Below the pieces are notes generated by a model. It did no database searches, was not told the origin of the DNA, and saw nothing but the letters and a program-made list of their open reading frames with translations. Positions 1 through 6,921 of a stretch of DNA of 64,000 nt are shown in pieces. The DNA lies in NCBI GenBank assembly GCA_017640505.1, contig JAEPQO010000004.1:186001-250000 (forward strand). Direction: 5' to 3'. A program made the position numbers and the translations under genes. Position 1 is the stretch's first letter; the number at the start of each line of letters is the position of its first letter. This stretch comes from Rhodospirillales bacterium (GTDB lineage: Bacteria; Pseudomonadota; Alphaproteobacteria; Rhodospirillales; Casp-alpha2).

Positions 1-211
1 CCGTGCTGTCGCCCGGCGCCAGTGCGACGTTGTAACCGCCCTGCACCATACGCGTGCAGCCGCACTTGCCGAGCAATCCCTTCACCGCGACCGTCACCTC
101 CAGGTCGGGGTTGGCTGCCTTGGCGTGCAACGCACCGAACAATCCGGCACCGCCCGAGCCCAGGATCAGCACATCGGTCTTGGTTTCTTCGATCTGGATA
201 TTTTTGGACAT
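1..211 (-). CDS. SDH/fumarate-reductase-like flavoprotein, N-terminal fragment
   Basis: Only the first 70 residues are in the window; the gene runs off the left edge. Near the N-terminus is a dinucleotide-binding signature, DVLILGSGGAGLFGALHA, typical of the FAD-binding Rossmann fold of succinate dehydrogenase/fumarate reductase flavoproteins. It is followed by a KGLLGKCGCTRMVQGG segment like the one around the flavin site in that family. It starts 1 bp after the stop of the TauE/SafE gene, and the iron-sulfur and two membrane subunits lie upstream on the same strand, so it is probably the catalytic subunit of that complex. The true substrate (succinate, or another dicarboxylate) cannot be told from this fragment. 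Confidence 0.8.
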   Translation of the reverse strand, partial: MSKNIQIEETKTDVLILGSGGAGLFGALHAKAANPDLEVTVAVKGLLGKCGCTRMVQGGYNVALAPGDST

Positions 212-212
212 G

Positions 213-950
213 TCAGCGTCCTCCCGGATTGAGCAAGAGCAGCGCACCGGCGACAATCAGAAGCGCCAACACGCATTGCCGGAAACGCTTGTCATTGAAG
301 TGGCCATAGAGTCTGATACCGATCCAGGCGCCGATAGCAATAGCCGGGACGGCGATCAGAAACCGGTTCGCGGTCACCGGCGTCACCAGGCCGCCCAACG
401 CCAGCCAGCCGAGCGCCATGCCGTGCATCGCCAGGATATAGGGCTGCGTGACACCGCGCGCCTGTTCACGCGGCCAACCACGCTGCGTGCACCAAATGGC
501 GGGAATGAAACCGGACAACCCCGCGAACCCGCCGAGCACCCCGCCGACCCAGCCGATCGCACCGTCGAGCGCCCGTCCGCCGCGCGTAATCACCGGCAGA
601 TTGGCAAGTGCCAGCATCACCGTGCCATAGGCTACCAGTCCTGCGCCCGCGACCAGCTTGAACGTGCCGGGCTCGACGACCTTGAGCAACTGCGCGCCGA
701 TCGGCACACCGATCGCGCCGCCGACCAGAAATGGCCACAGGTGACGGAAATCCAGCCGCCGTTTCATCGATGCCAGCATGACGATATGCATTGCAAAGAA
801 ACAGGTGACGATCAGCGGCACGGCATCGGGTGGCGAAAAGAACTGCAACCAGATTGCCGCGGCGACCAGCGCATCGCCAAACCCGGCCGCACCCGCGACG
901 AACGACGCCGCGAAGGCCCCAAGCAGGATGATGGCAATCTCAGGTCCCAT
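213..950 (-). CDS. TauE/SafE-family membrane permease
   Basis: A 245-residue, almost entirely hydrophobic protein with about seven to eight membrane segments. It has the Gly-rich N-terminal repeat of the TauE/SafE (DUF81) sulfite/anion exporter family (AGAAGFGDALVAAA near residue 20) and a second matching half starting near GGVLGGFAGLSGF. Members export or import small organic or sulfur anions; the substrate is not predictable here. It is embedded in the dehydrogenase operon: its start overlaps the end of the cytochrome-b-like gene by 11 bp and its stop is 1 bp from the flavoprotein start. This suggests it moves the substrate or product of that enzyme. A second, different TauE/SafE gene lies at 4506-5264. 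Confidence 0.85.
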   Translation of the reverse strand: MGPEIAIILLGAFAASFVAGAAGFGDALVAAAIWLQFFSPPDAVPLIVTCFFAMHIVMLASMKRRLDFRHLWPFLVGGAIGVPIGAQLLKVVEPGTFKLVAGAGLVAYGTVMLALANLPVITRGGRALDGAIGWVGGVLGGFAGLSGFIPAIWCTQRGWPREQARGVTQPYILAMHGMALGWLALGGLVTPVTANRFLIAVPAIAIGAWIGIRLYGHFNDKRFRQCVLALLIVAGALLLLNPGGR

Positions 951-1284
951 TGAGCAGAAAGATCAGACCTGTGCAGACCGCGATTCCGGTGCCCACGGCA
1001 ACGGCGATACGCGAGCTTTCCCGGCTGCCGACGAATTCCAGTATGAGCAACCGCACACCACCGGTCAGGTGCGCCGCGAGCAGGATCACGAGCGCGGTCT
1101 CGAACAACTTGGCGACGGGCGTTTCGGCCCAACTCAGAAAACCGTCAAGGGTCGCCGCCCCTTCGATGGCTAGGCCCAGCACGTAAAAGTGGGCCGGCAA
1201 GAACAACGCCAACAGCAGTCCTGAAGCGCGATGCAGGACAAACGCCCAATAATGCGGATGATTGCGGTGAGCGGCTACCTTCAT
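940..1284 (-). CDS. SdhC-like cytochrome b membrane anchor subunit
   Basis: A 114-residue protein with three predicted membrane helices. It carries the SdhC-type signature HRASGLLL in the first helix and a conserved-looking His in AAHLTGGVRLL of the second helix region, a candidate haem ligand. The start at 1284 (MKVAAHRNHPHYW) is preferred because it overlaps the stop of the upstream membrane subunit by 4 bp (ATGA), a typical coupled junction. It anchors the flavoprotein and iron-sulfur subunits to the inner membrane and passes electrons to or from quinone in this family. Pairing with the 1281-1637 gene to make a two-protein anchor is inferred from operon order. Confidence 0.8.
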   Translation of the reverse strand: MKVAAHRNHPHYWAFVLHRASGLLLALFLPAHFYVLGLAIEGAATLDGFLSWAETPVAKLFETALVILLAAHLTGGVRLLILEFVGSRESSRIAVAVGTGIAVCTGLIFLLNGT

Positions 1285-1637
1285 AGCCCGGCACCCGCCT
1301 GATAAAGACCGATCACGGCGCGGAACCCCATCACCAGAATGACGAGACACAACACCGCCATGATCAGATGCGTCGCTTTCGGACTCAGCCCCGTCATTTC
1401 GTTCAGAATGGTGCGCACGCCGATCGGGGCATGCACCGCAACGGCAACGATAAAGACGGCATAGAACACGAACCAGACCGCGTTACCGGACACGCGCGTG
1501 ATGATCTCGGCTGCGCTGAGGCCGTCCTGCACCGCATAGATAATCATGCCCAGATGCACGAGAACGCAAAGGCCCAAGACGGCGGCACTTAGCCGCTGCC
1601 ACACCCAGAGCCTGGTTTCCACGCGTGCACTTGCCAT
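1281..1637 (-). CDS. SdhD/FrdC-like membrane anchor subunit
   Basis: A 118-residue protein with three hydrophobic helices. VHLGMIIY in helix 1 and VHAPIGVRTIL in helix 2 each carry a membrane-embedded His as in succinate dehydrogenase/fumarate reductase anchors. The start MASARVETRLW at 1637 is chosen because it overlaps the iron-sulfur subunit stop by one base (TGATG). It sits between the iron-sulfur gene and the SdhC-like gene, so the complex has two small cytochrome-type anchors. Sequence similarity in this family is low, so which protein is C and which is D is uncertain. Confidence 0.75.
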   Translation of the reverse strand: MASARVETRLWVWQRLSAAVLGLCVLVHLGMIIYAVQDGLSAAEIITRVSGNAVWFVFYAVFIVAVAVHAPIGVRTILNEMTGLSPKATHLIMAVLCLVILVMGFRAVIGLYQAGAGL

Positions 1638-2365
1638 CAGTCGCTCCCGCCGAGCAGCCCCTTGAACGCCGCCTTCGCGGTTTCCCGTTTGAGACCGGCA
1701 ATGGAATGGGTGGGGCTCAGGTGTTTCGGGCAATGCTCGACGCAGCCCTGCTGCGAGTGGCAGGCATGACAGCCGGCGTCACCGGCGACCGCGGCGAGAC
1801 GCACATCGTTGCCGCCATCGCGCTCATCATTGACCAGCGTCCAGGCGCGGTTGAGCGCCGCGGGACCGAGGTAATCCTTGTTCCAGTCGACGACATCGCA
1901 GGCCGCGTAGCAGACGCCGCAGCCGATACACTCGATCCCCGCAGAGGCCTGCTTTCGCTTTTTGTCATCCGGTGTGATGAAGTCGAAATCGTCATGACGG
2001 GTCTTGGTCGGATGAAACTTGCCTTCGGCGCGGTCCAGCTTGTCGAAGAAGTCGGTCATCTCGCAGGCGAGGTCCTTAACGACCTGCAGGTTCCTGAGCG
2101 GTGCCACCTGAAGCGTCCCGTCCGTCGCCACCTTGTCGACGTGGGTACGGCAGGTCCAGCGCGGCCGTCCGTTGACAGTCATGGCACACGACCCGCAAAC
2201 ACCGACACGGCAGGCAAAGCGGTAACTCAGGGTCGTGTCGATGTTGCGCTGAATATAAGTGATGACATCGAGAACGGTTTGGGACGGCTGACGAGGCACC
2301 TCGAAGCTCTCGAATTCGCCTTCCTCGGCACCGCGCCATACGGAAACTTTGATGGTGTTGCTCAT
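1637..2365 (-). CDS. SDH/fumarate-reductase-like iron-sulfur subunit
   Basis: A 242-residue SdhB/FrdB-type protein. The N-terminal ferredoxin domain holds the [2Fe-2S] ligands in CRVGVCGSC and a later TC (WTCRTH). The C-terminal domain carries CIGCGVCYAAC and two further Cys groups (CHACH and CVEHCPKH) for the [4Fe-4S] and [3Fe-4S] centres. It transfers electrons between the flavoprotein and the membrane anchors. The start at 2365 (MSNTIKVSVW) is favoured over an in-frame Met seven codons earlier because it matches the family N-terminus. It is the first gene of a five-gene minus-strand operon: Fe-S, anchor, anchor, TauE, flavoprotein. The odd operon suggests a specialised paralogue rather than the TCA-cycle enzyme. 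Confidence 0.88.
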   Translation of the reverse strand: MSNTIKVSVWRGAEEGEFESFEVPRQPSQTVLDVITYIQRNIDTTLSYRFACRVGVCGSCAMTVNGRPRWTCRTHVDKVATDGTLQVAPLRNLQVVKDLACEMTDFFDKLDRAEGKFHPTKTRHDDFDFITPDDKKRKQASAGIECIGCGVCYAACDVVDWNKDYLGPAALNRAWTLVNDERDGGNDVRLAAVAGDAGCHACHSQQGCVEHCPKHLSPTHSIAGLKRETAKAAFKGLLGGSD

Positions 2366-2456
2366 GGCACGGTTATACGCCCGCACCCGGCACTTAGCCA
2401 GCCAAAAGCATGAAATTACATTGATTTATCATATAGATACTTGATTTTTATTCATG
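2366..2456 (-). promoter_or_regulatory. AT-rich control region ahead of the dehydrogenase operon
   Basis: This 91-bp gap is much more AT-rich than its surroundings and lies directly upstream of the iron-sulfur subunit. At 2427-2439 it contains TATC-ATATA-GATA, the core of a weak inverted repeat that could be an operator or part of a -10 element. No convincing -35/-10 pair could be fixed by eye. Confidence 0.35.
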
Positions 2457-3332
2457 CTATCCCGACGCCTGTACAGCGGCGATCACACACCCGAACGCAT
2501 CGGTGGGGTGTAACCAGCGGACGCCGTTCGTATCGTGGACATCGAGACCGTTTTCACGCCAAAGCGAGGCCGCCTTTTCGGCATTCGCGGTTTTGACGGC
2601 GAACCCGGCAAGGCAAGGCGCGGCAAAGTGCGCCGCATCGAACGCGCCGGGGAATCTGTTCTCGAAGGCAGCCGGAGTGTAGACGCCGAGCGCGCCCCGC
2701 TCCGTCCGGATGCGCGCGATCCCTTCGTCCACCTCGAAATCCGTTGCATCGGCGAACGTGGCGAGAAACTGTACCGGCGCGGACGGTTCCGGCGTGACGA
2801 GAAAAACCTCATCGATCGTCTCCGCGCCATTGGCGTGCTTTTGATAGTCCTCTTTCCAGAACAGGTCCGGACGCCATTGCTTACACGTGAAAAAGCCGAG
2901 GTCCGGCAGACTTTCGTCACCCACGAAGGTCAGCGAGAAACCGACCGTTTCCTCGCTGCCGTCCGGCAGCTTGGCAAGCCGCTGGAACTCAAATGGTGCG
3001 TAAACATGCAGGTTTCTCTCCAGAAACTCGGCGCGATCGGCTTTTTCGTCCGCGCTGTCGAGCACCAGCATGGAAAACCCCTCCCGGCCTGAGAGAAAAT
3101 CACGGTTGAACGCAGCGAACGAAAAACTATCGCCGTCGGCTTCCGTGATGTCTTCGGGCTGGGTCACCGCAAGGACCTCGAGGAAACAGCCCTGCAGCTG
3201 CGCCAGCGTATTGCCGGTGCCGAACGGGTGCTGTGCCTGGGGCGTCATGGTAAAGCCCAGTTTTTCGTAATGCGCGCGCGCCTTTTTCAGGTCGTTAACG
3301 CACAAAACGAGATGATCTATTCCTCGTGGCAT
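2457..3332 (-). CDS. VOC-superfamily (glyoxalase-like) protein
   Basis: A 291-residue protein of the vicinal-oxygen-chelate fold. The N-terminal GIDHLVLCVNDLKKA is the usual first beta-alpha-beta module with a metal-ligand His, and a second module begins near TIDEVFLVTPEP. It resembles the Glyoxalase_3-type group of two-module lyases/isomerases/dioxygenases. The start MPRGIDHLV at 3332 is chosen because the domain begins immediately; the longer in-frame extension is unrelated in character. It is divergent from the enolase-superfamily gene 93 bp away and precedes the dehydrogenase operon on the same strand. The substrate is unknown; a role in the same catabolic route is an inference from position. 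Confidence 0.75.
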   Translation of the reverse strand: MPRGIDHLVLCVNDLKKARAHYEKLGFTMTPQAQHPFGTGNTLAQLQGCFLEVLAVTQPEDITEADGDSFSFAAFNRDFLSGREGFSMLVLDSADEKADRAEFLERNLHVYAPFEFQRLAKLPDGSEETVGFSLTFVGDESLPDLGFFTCKQWRPDLFWKEDYQKHANGAETIDEVFLVTPEPSAPVQFLATFADATDFEVDEGIARIRTERGALGVYTPAAFENRFPGAFDAAHFAAPCLAGFAVKTANAEKAASLWRENGLDVHDTNGVRWLHPTDAFGCVIAAVQASG

Positions 3333-3425
3333 GACCGAACCTTTCGTCTCTAATATGGTGGCGATGTTAGGGAGCCGCCACGCCGGTGACAACCGGGACA
3401 AAAGGCGGCCAAGGGAGAGCATCAC

Positions 3426-4502
3426 GTGCCGACGGACCGCATCAAAGGAATTCGCCTCGAACGCCTTCAGCTGCCGCTGACGGTGCCCTACAAACTTGCC
3501 TTCGGACCGGTCACCGCATTCGACACCGTAATTGCGGAAATTATCGACGACGACGGCAACCGCGGCTTCGGCGAAGCGACCATCCTGACCGGTTACACGC
3601 CGGAAACCGTCGACGGCTGCTGGCAGGCCATGCAGCAGCTCGCCGCAGCCATGTCAGGCGGATCGTACGAGGCCGCGAAGGCCACGGCGCTCGGCCATCA
3701 TCACGATGCACCGTTCACGGTCACGGCGCTGGTCAGCGCGATCGAAATGCTTGAGGGCCACCCGTTGCTGTCACCCGGCGATGACGTTGACGTGCCCCTG
3801 CTGGCGATACTGGGTGCGATGGACGAGAAAGGCATCAAGGCCGAAATCGACGGGCATGTTGCTGCGGGCTACAGCACGATCAAGGTCAAGATCGGCTGGA
3901 ACGTGGACGACGATCTGAAACGGACGGCATTCATCCAGTCCTGCCTCCCCGAAGGCGTCCGCATACGTATCGATGGCAATCAGGGCTATTCAAGAGACGA
4001 CGGCGTCAAATTCGCCTCCTGCGTCGATCCAGCGGGCGTGGAACTTCTGGAGCAGCCGTGTCACATGGACGACTGGGATGCATCAAAGGCCATTGCGGAA
4101 GTCACCAACGTACCGTTCATGCTGGACGAAAGCATTTACGGCAAACGCGAGATCGAACGTGCCGCAAAGATGGGCGGCGTCAGCTACATCAAACTGAAAC
4201 TGATGAAGGCGGGCAGCATCGACGACCTGGTGACCCAGCTGCAGATGATCCGAGATTTCGGCATGCAGCCTGTCCTCGGCAACGGCGTCGCCGCCGATAT
4301 CGGCTGCTGGATGGAATGCTGCGTCGCGCATCACATGATCGACAACGCCGGTGAAATGAACGGGTTTCTGAAACCGACGCGTTCGCTCTTCGCGGACCCG
4401 ATGTCCGTCCAGAATGGCGCTGTTCGATTGCCTGCCGCGATGCCCGACCTCGCAGATCACAAAAGCTTCGTCGTTGAGACGGCGCAGTTCGGCGAGTTCT
4501 GA
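3426..4502 (+). CDS. Enolase-superfamily enzyme, muconate-lactonizing (MLE) subgroup
   Basis: A 358-residue protein with the full set of MLE-subgroup active-site motifs: KVKIGW (the KxK Lys pair at the end of the second barrel strand), RIDGNQGY (metal Asp), LEQP (metal Glu), LDES (metal Asp) and KLKLMK (opposite catalytic Lys). The family includes muconate cycloisomerases, dipeptide epimerases and N-acylamino-acid racemases, all using proton abstraction next to a carboxylate. Start is GTG at 3426 with GGGAGAG a few bases upstream. The next gene, a TauE/SafE permease, begins 3 bp after the stop. Methylaspartate ammonia-lyase, which would fit the nearby glutamate mutase, is in the same superfamily, but the two-Lys pattern here argues for the MLE subgroup instead. 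Confidence 0.85.
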   Translation: MPTDRIKGIRLERLQLPLTVPYKLAFGPVTAFDTVIAEIIDDDGNRGFGEATILTGYTPETVDGCWQAMQQLAAAMSGGSYEAAKATALGHHHDAPFTVTALVSAIEMLEGHPLLSPGDDVDVPLLAILGAMDEKGIKAEIDGHVAAGYSTIKVKIGWNVDDDLKRTAFIQSCLPEGVRIRIDGNQGYSRDDGVKFASCVDPAGVELLEQPCHMDDWDASKAIAEVTNVPFMLDESIYGKREIERAAKMGGVSYIKLKLMKAGSIDDLVTQLQMIRDFGMQPVLGNGVAADIGCWMECCVAHHMIDNAGEMNGFLKPTRSLFADPMSVQNGAVRLPAAMPDLADHKSFVVETAQFGEF

Positions 4503-4505
4503 TCC

Positions 4506-5264
4506 GTGTTTGGACTGCCGGCCGACATCGTCATACTCCTCGCCTTCGCGATTTTCATGGGCGGAATTGCCAAGGGCATCAGCGGCGTCGCGCTGCCGAT
4601 CGTAACGCTGTCGATCGCACTTAACTTTGTCGAGCCACGGACCGGCCTGGCCGCGATCATTCTATCCATCGTCGTCACCAACGTGTGGCAAGCCTTCGGC
4701 GCGAGAAATATCCTGATACCGGTCCGGCGCTTCTGGTTCATGGCGATCGTGTTTCTGATCTTTCTTTATACCGGCTCATTGCTGGCCACCCGCGTCGAGA
4801 GTTGGGTACTGTTTCTCGTGATCGGCGGCGCCGCCATCGTGTTTACCGCGACTCAATTCTACAAACCCGACGCGCCGCCACTTACGCCCCGCACTGAAAA
4901 AATCGTCGGTCCTATTGTTGGCGTCATTGCCGGTCTGATGGGCGGCATGACTGTGGTCTGGGGGCCGCCAATCATGATGTTTCTTTTTCTCTTGCGTGCA
5001 GATAAGGAGATGTGGGTCGCATCGATTTCCTTCCTGTATCTGCTCGGTTCTGTGCCGCTCGCATTGTTCTATTACGACAACGGCATTCTTGCAGATGATA
5101 TGCTCTGGCTTTCGGCAGCCGCATGCATACCGGCCATGGCGGGGATCATGATCGGCGAGCGCATCCGCCGCTATATCAACGAAGCACTCTTTCGCAAGGT
5201 GCTGCTGATCATCATCTTCGTCGGCGGGCTCAATATGATTCGCCGGGCTTTCATGAGCATCTGA
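4506..5264 (+). CDS. TauE/SafE-family membrane permease (second copy)
   Basis: A 252-residue hydrophobic protein with about eight membrane segments and the two-half TauE/SafE architecture (GGIAKGISGVALPIVTLS at the N-terminus and AGLMGGMTVVWGPP in the second half). Start is GTG at 4506, 3 bp after the enolase-superfamily stop, so the two genes are almost certainly co-transcribed and translationally coupled. It probably transports the small carboxylate or sulfonate acted on by that enzyme; the direction of transport and the substrate are unknown. It is only distantly similar to the 213-950 permease. Confidence 0.85.
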   Translation: MFGLPADIVILLAFAIFMGGIAKGISGVALPIVTLSIALNFVEPRTGLAAIILSIVVTNVWQAFGARNILIPVRRFWFMAIVFLIFLYTGSLLATRVESWVLFLVIGGAAIVFTATQFYKPDAPPLTPRTEKIVGPIVGVIAGLMGGMTVVWGPPIMMFLFLLRADKEMWVASISFLYLLGSVPLALFYYDNGILADDMLWLSAAACIPAMAGIMIGERIRRYINEALFRKVLLIIIFVGGLNMIRRAFMSI

Positions 5265-5289
5265 GGCGAATTATTTAACTAAATTCGCC
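5265..5289. repeat. 8-bp inverted repeat after the TauE/SafE gene
   Basis: GGCGAATT at 5265-5272 and AATTCGCC at 5282-5289 form a perfect 8-bp stem with a 9-base loop directly after the permease stop. There is no T-run, so it is not a classic intrinsic terminator; it could slow decay of the mRNA end or be an operator for the following gene. Confidence 0.4.
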
Positions 5290-5332
5290 ATTGCAAATTC
5301 CCGATTGAGCGACATGAATTACGTCACACTGT

Positions 5333-5358
5333 TCGGGGGGACAGTTCGGGGGGACAGT
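5333..5358. repeat. Short tandem repeat at the 5' end of the PAS-type gene
   Basis: The string GTTCGGGGGGACA is repeated back to back (about 13 bp unit) and followed by another GTTCC. It lies in the 5' region of the PAS-type protein gene, in frame with an unlikely N-terminal extension. Such GGGGACAGTTC strings are also seen in dispersed repeats of other proteobacteria, so this may be a repeat remnant. Confidence 0.5.
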
Positions 5359-5373
5359 TCCATTTCTGCGTCT

Positions 5374-5895
5374 ATGCGCACCATCAACGTCGGGATCAGC
5401 GATCTACCGTCAGACCTGAAGGCCGTCCACGAATACTGGGACGCGCTGCGGGGCGAACGCATGGCGCCGTCATGGTCGGAGTTTGACCTGATCAGCCTGC
5501 CGGCCAACCTACTGCCGACGACTATGGTCGTTGACGTATATGAGCCGCTGGAGAAAAGCATCTTCCGTTATTGGGGCAGCAACTTGACGCTGATTCACGG
5601 TGCGGACATGACGTCTCGCCACCCCTACGACCTGAGCCCGCCGGAGTTCGGCCGTCAGGTCCTGGAAGATCATCGGGCCGTGATCGAAAAACGCGCCCCG
5701 ATGGGGTGGCATTATTCGTTCCTGGCCGTCGGCGGTTACATGCATTCGCACACCACGATTCGGCTGCCGCTCTCCAACAACGGGAGCAACGTGAATCACA
5801 TCCTCATTGTCGTCGATTTTTCGCGGGAAGCTCTCGATCTTATCCGGAAGACCAAACAAAACTTCGCCGAAGCCATGGAAAGCGGCGCAGAGTAG
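5374..5895 (+). CDS. PAS-domain regulatory protein (PAS_5 type)
   Basis: A protein of about 173 residues resembling the PAS_5 family that is common in Rhodospirillales: a helix-rich DLKAVHEYWDALRGERMAP start, a SLPANLLPTTMVVDV segment and a compact PAS core ending in ILIVVDFSREALDLI. These are usually single-domain cytoplasmic proteins of unknown signalling role. An earlier TTG at 5305 would add 23 residues, but that stretch encodes a Gly-rich tandem repeat with no family character, so ATG 5374 is preferred. It follows the permease gene on the same strand and is convergent with the quinone oxidoreductase gene, 8 bp away. Confidence 0.7.
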   Translation: MRTINVGISDLPSDLKAVHEYWDALRGERMAPSWSEFDLISLPANLLPTTMVVDVYEPLEKSIFRYWGSNLTLIHGADMTSRHPYDLSPPEFGRQVLEDHRAVIEKRAPMGWHYSFLAVGGYMHSHTTIRLPLSNNGSNVNHILIVVDFSREALDLIRKTKQNFAEAMESGAE

Positions 5896-5903
5896 CCGCG
5901 ACA

Positions 5904-6896
5904 CTAAACATCGAGCAGCAGCTTGCCGCGGGTCTTTCCCGCCTCAAGATATTCGTGTGCCGCACGGGCATCGCTGAGCGGGAAGTGCCGGTCGATGTTG
6001 ACCTTCAACTTACCCGTGGCGACCCAGCCGAACAGGTCTTTTCCCCGCCAGGCGATTTCTTCGGCATCGAACGTATAATCCCAAAGGTGCGGCCGGGTCA
6101 GAAAGATCGACCCGGCTTCCGCGAGGTCGAGCGGATCGATGGATTTCACCGCGCCCGACGCACCGCCGAACAGGGCGACGGTCCCGCGCCGGCGACACGC
6201 CTTCATCGACCCCGCAATGGTCGCCTGGCCGATGCCGTCATAGACCACGTCGACCCCGGCACCGTTCGTCATCTCAAGTGCGCGCTCGGCAAAATCTTCG
6301 TCGCGATAGAAAATCGGCTCACCGCCGTGCCCTTTGGAGATTTCAGCTTTCTCGGGCGTCGACACGGTGGTCAGGACTCGGGCACCGCGAAGGCGCGCAA
6401 TCTGCGTCAGCAATTGGCCGACGCCGCCCGCGCCCGCGTGCACGAGGGCGGTCTTGCCGGGACCGAGTTCAAAAAGCGAATGGCTCAGGTAATGCGCCGT
6501 CATGCCCTGGAGCATCAGCGTCACGGCATCACCCATGTTGACGTCATCAGGTATCTTCACAAGACGCCATGCCGGCACCGTGGCAAATTCGGCGTAACTG
6601 CCGAGCACCAGGCAATATGCAACGCGGTCGCCCGGCTTCACGTTGTCGACGCCGTCGCCGACCGCTTCGACGACACCGCCACCTTCCATGCCCGGCACGA
6701 ACGGCGGCGTGTTCTTATAGGTTTCGGATCGCTGATAAACGCCGCCCCGCACATAGACATCAATGAAGTTGATACCGGCAATCTCTGTTCTGACCAAGGC
6801 CTCCCCCGGCCCGGGCGCCGGTGTCGGCACGCCGGATTCGTACTTCAGCTCATCGGCGCCGCCATAGGCATTGACGCGGATCGCGTTCATGGTCAT
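5904..6896 (-). CDS. NADPH:quinone oxidoreductase, zinc-free MDR family
   Basis: A 330-residue medium-chain dehydrogenase/reductase of the quinone oxidoreductase type. The N-terminal GroES-like domain has GINFIDVYVRGG and ends before the Rossmann domain, which carries the nucleotide-binding HAGAGGVGQLL. It lacks the structural and catalytic zinc Cys/His set of alcohol dehydrogenases. The family reduces quinones or alpha,beta-unsaturated carbonyls with NADPH. It is the last gene of the glutamate mutase operon (25 bp after glmE), so it might reduce an unsaturated intermediate there; that is inference. Two Met starts six bases apart (6896 and 6890) are both possible; GGGAGAGTGAG precedes the first. 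Confidence 0.85.
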   Translation of the reverse strand: MTMNAIRVNAYGGADELKYESGVPTPAPGPGEALVRTEIAGINFIDVYVRGGVYQRSETYKNTPPFVPGMEGGGVVEAVGDGVDNVKPGDRVAYCLVLGSYAEFATVPAWRLVKIPDDVNMGDAVTLMLQGMTAHYLSHSLFELGPGKTALVHAGAGGVGQLLTQIARLRGARVLTTVSTPEKAEISKGHGGEPIFYRDEDFAERALEMTNGAGVDVVYDGIGQATIAGSMKACRRRGTVALFGGASGAVKSIDPLDLAEAGSIFLTRPHLWDYTFDAEEIAWRGKDLFGWVATGKLKVNIDRHFPLSDARAAHEYLEAGKTRGKLLLDV

Positions 6897-6921
6897 CTCA
6901 CTCTCCCAAGCTTCTTTTCGT

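Noticed and set aside
3426-4502. Calling the enolase-superfamily gene methylaspartate ammonia-lyase because of the nearby glutamate mutase
   Set aside because: The active-site pattern (KxK plus opposite KLK) is that of the muconate-lactonizing subgroup, so the attractive pathway link is not supported.
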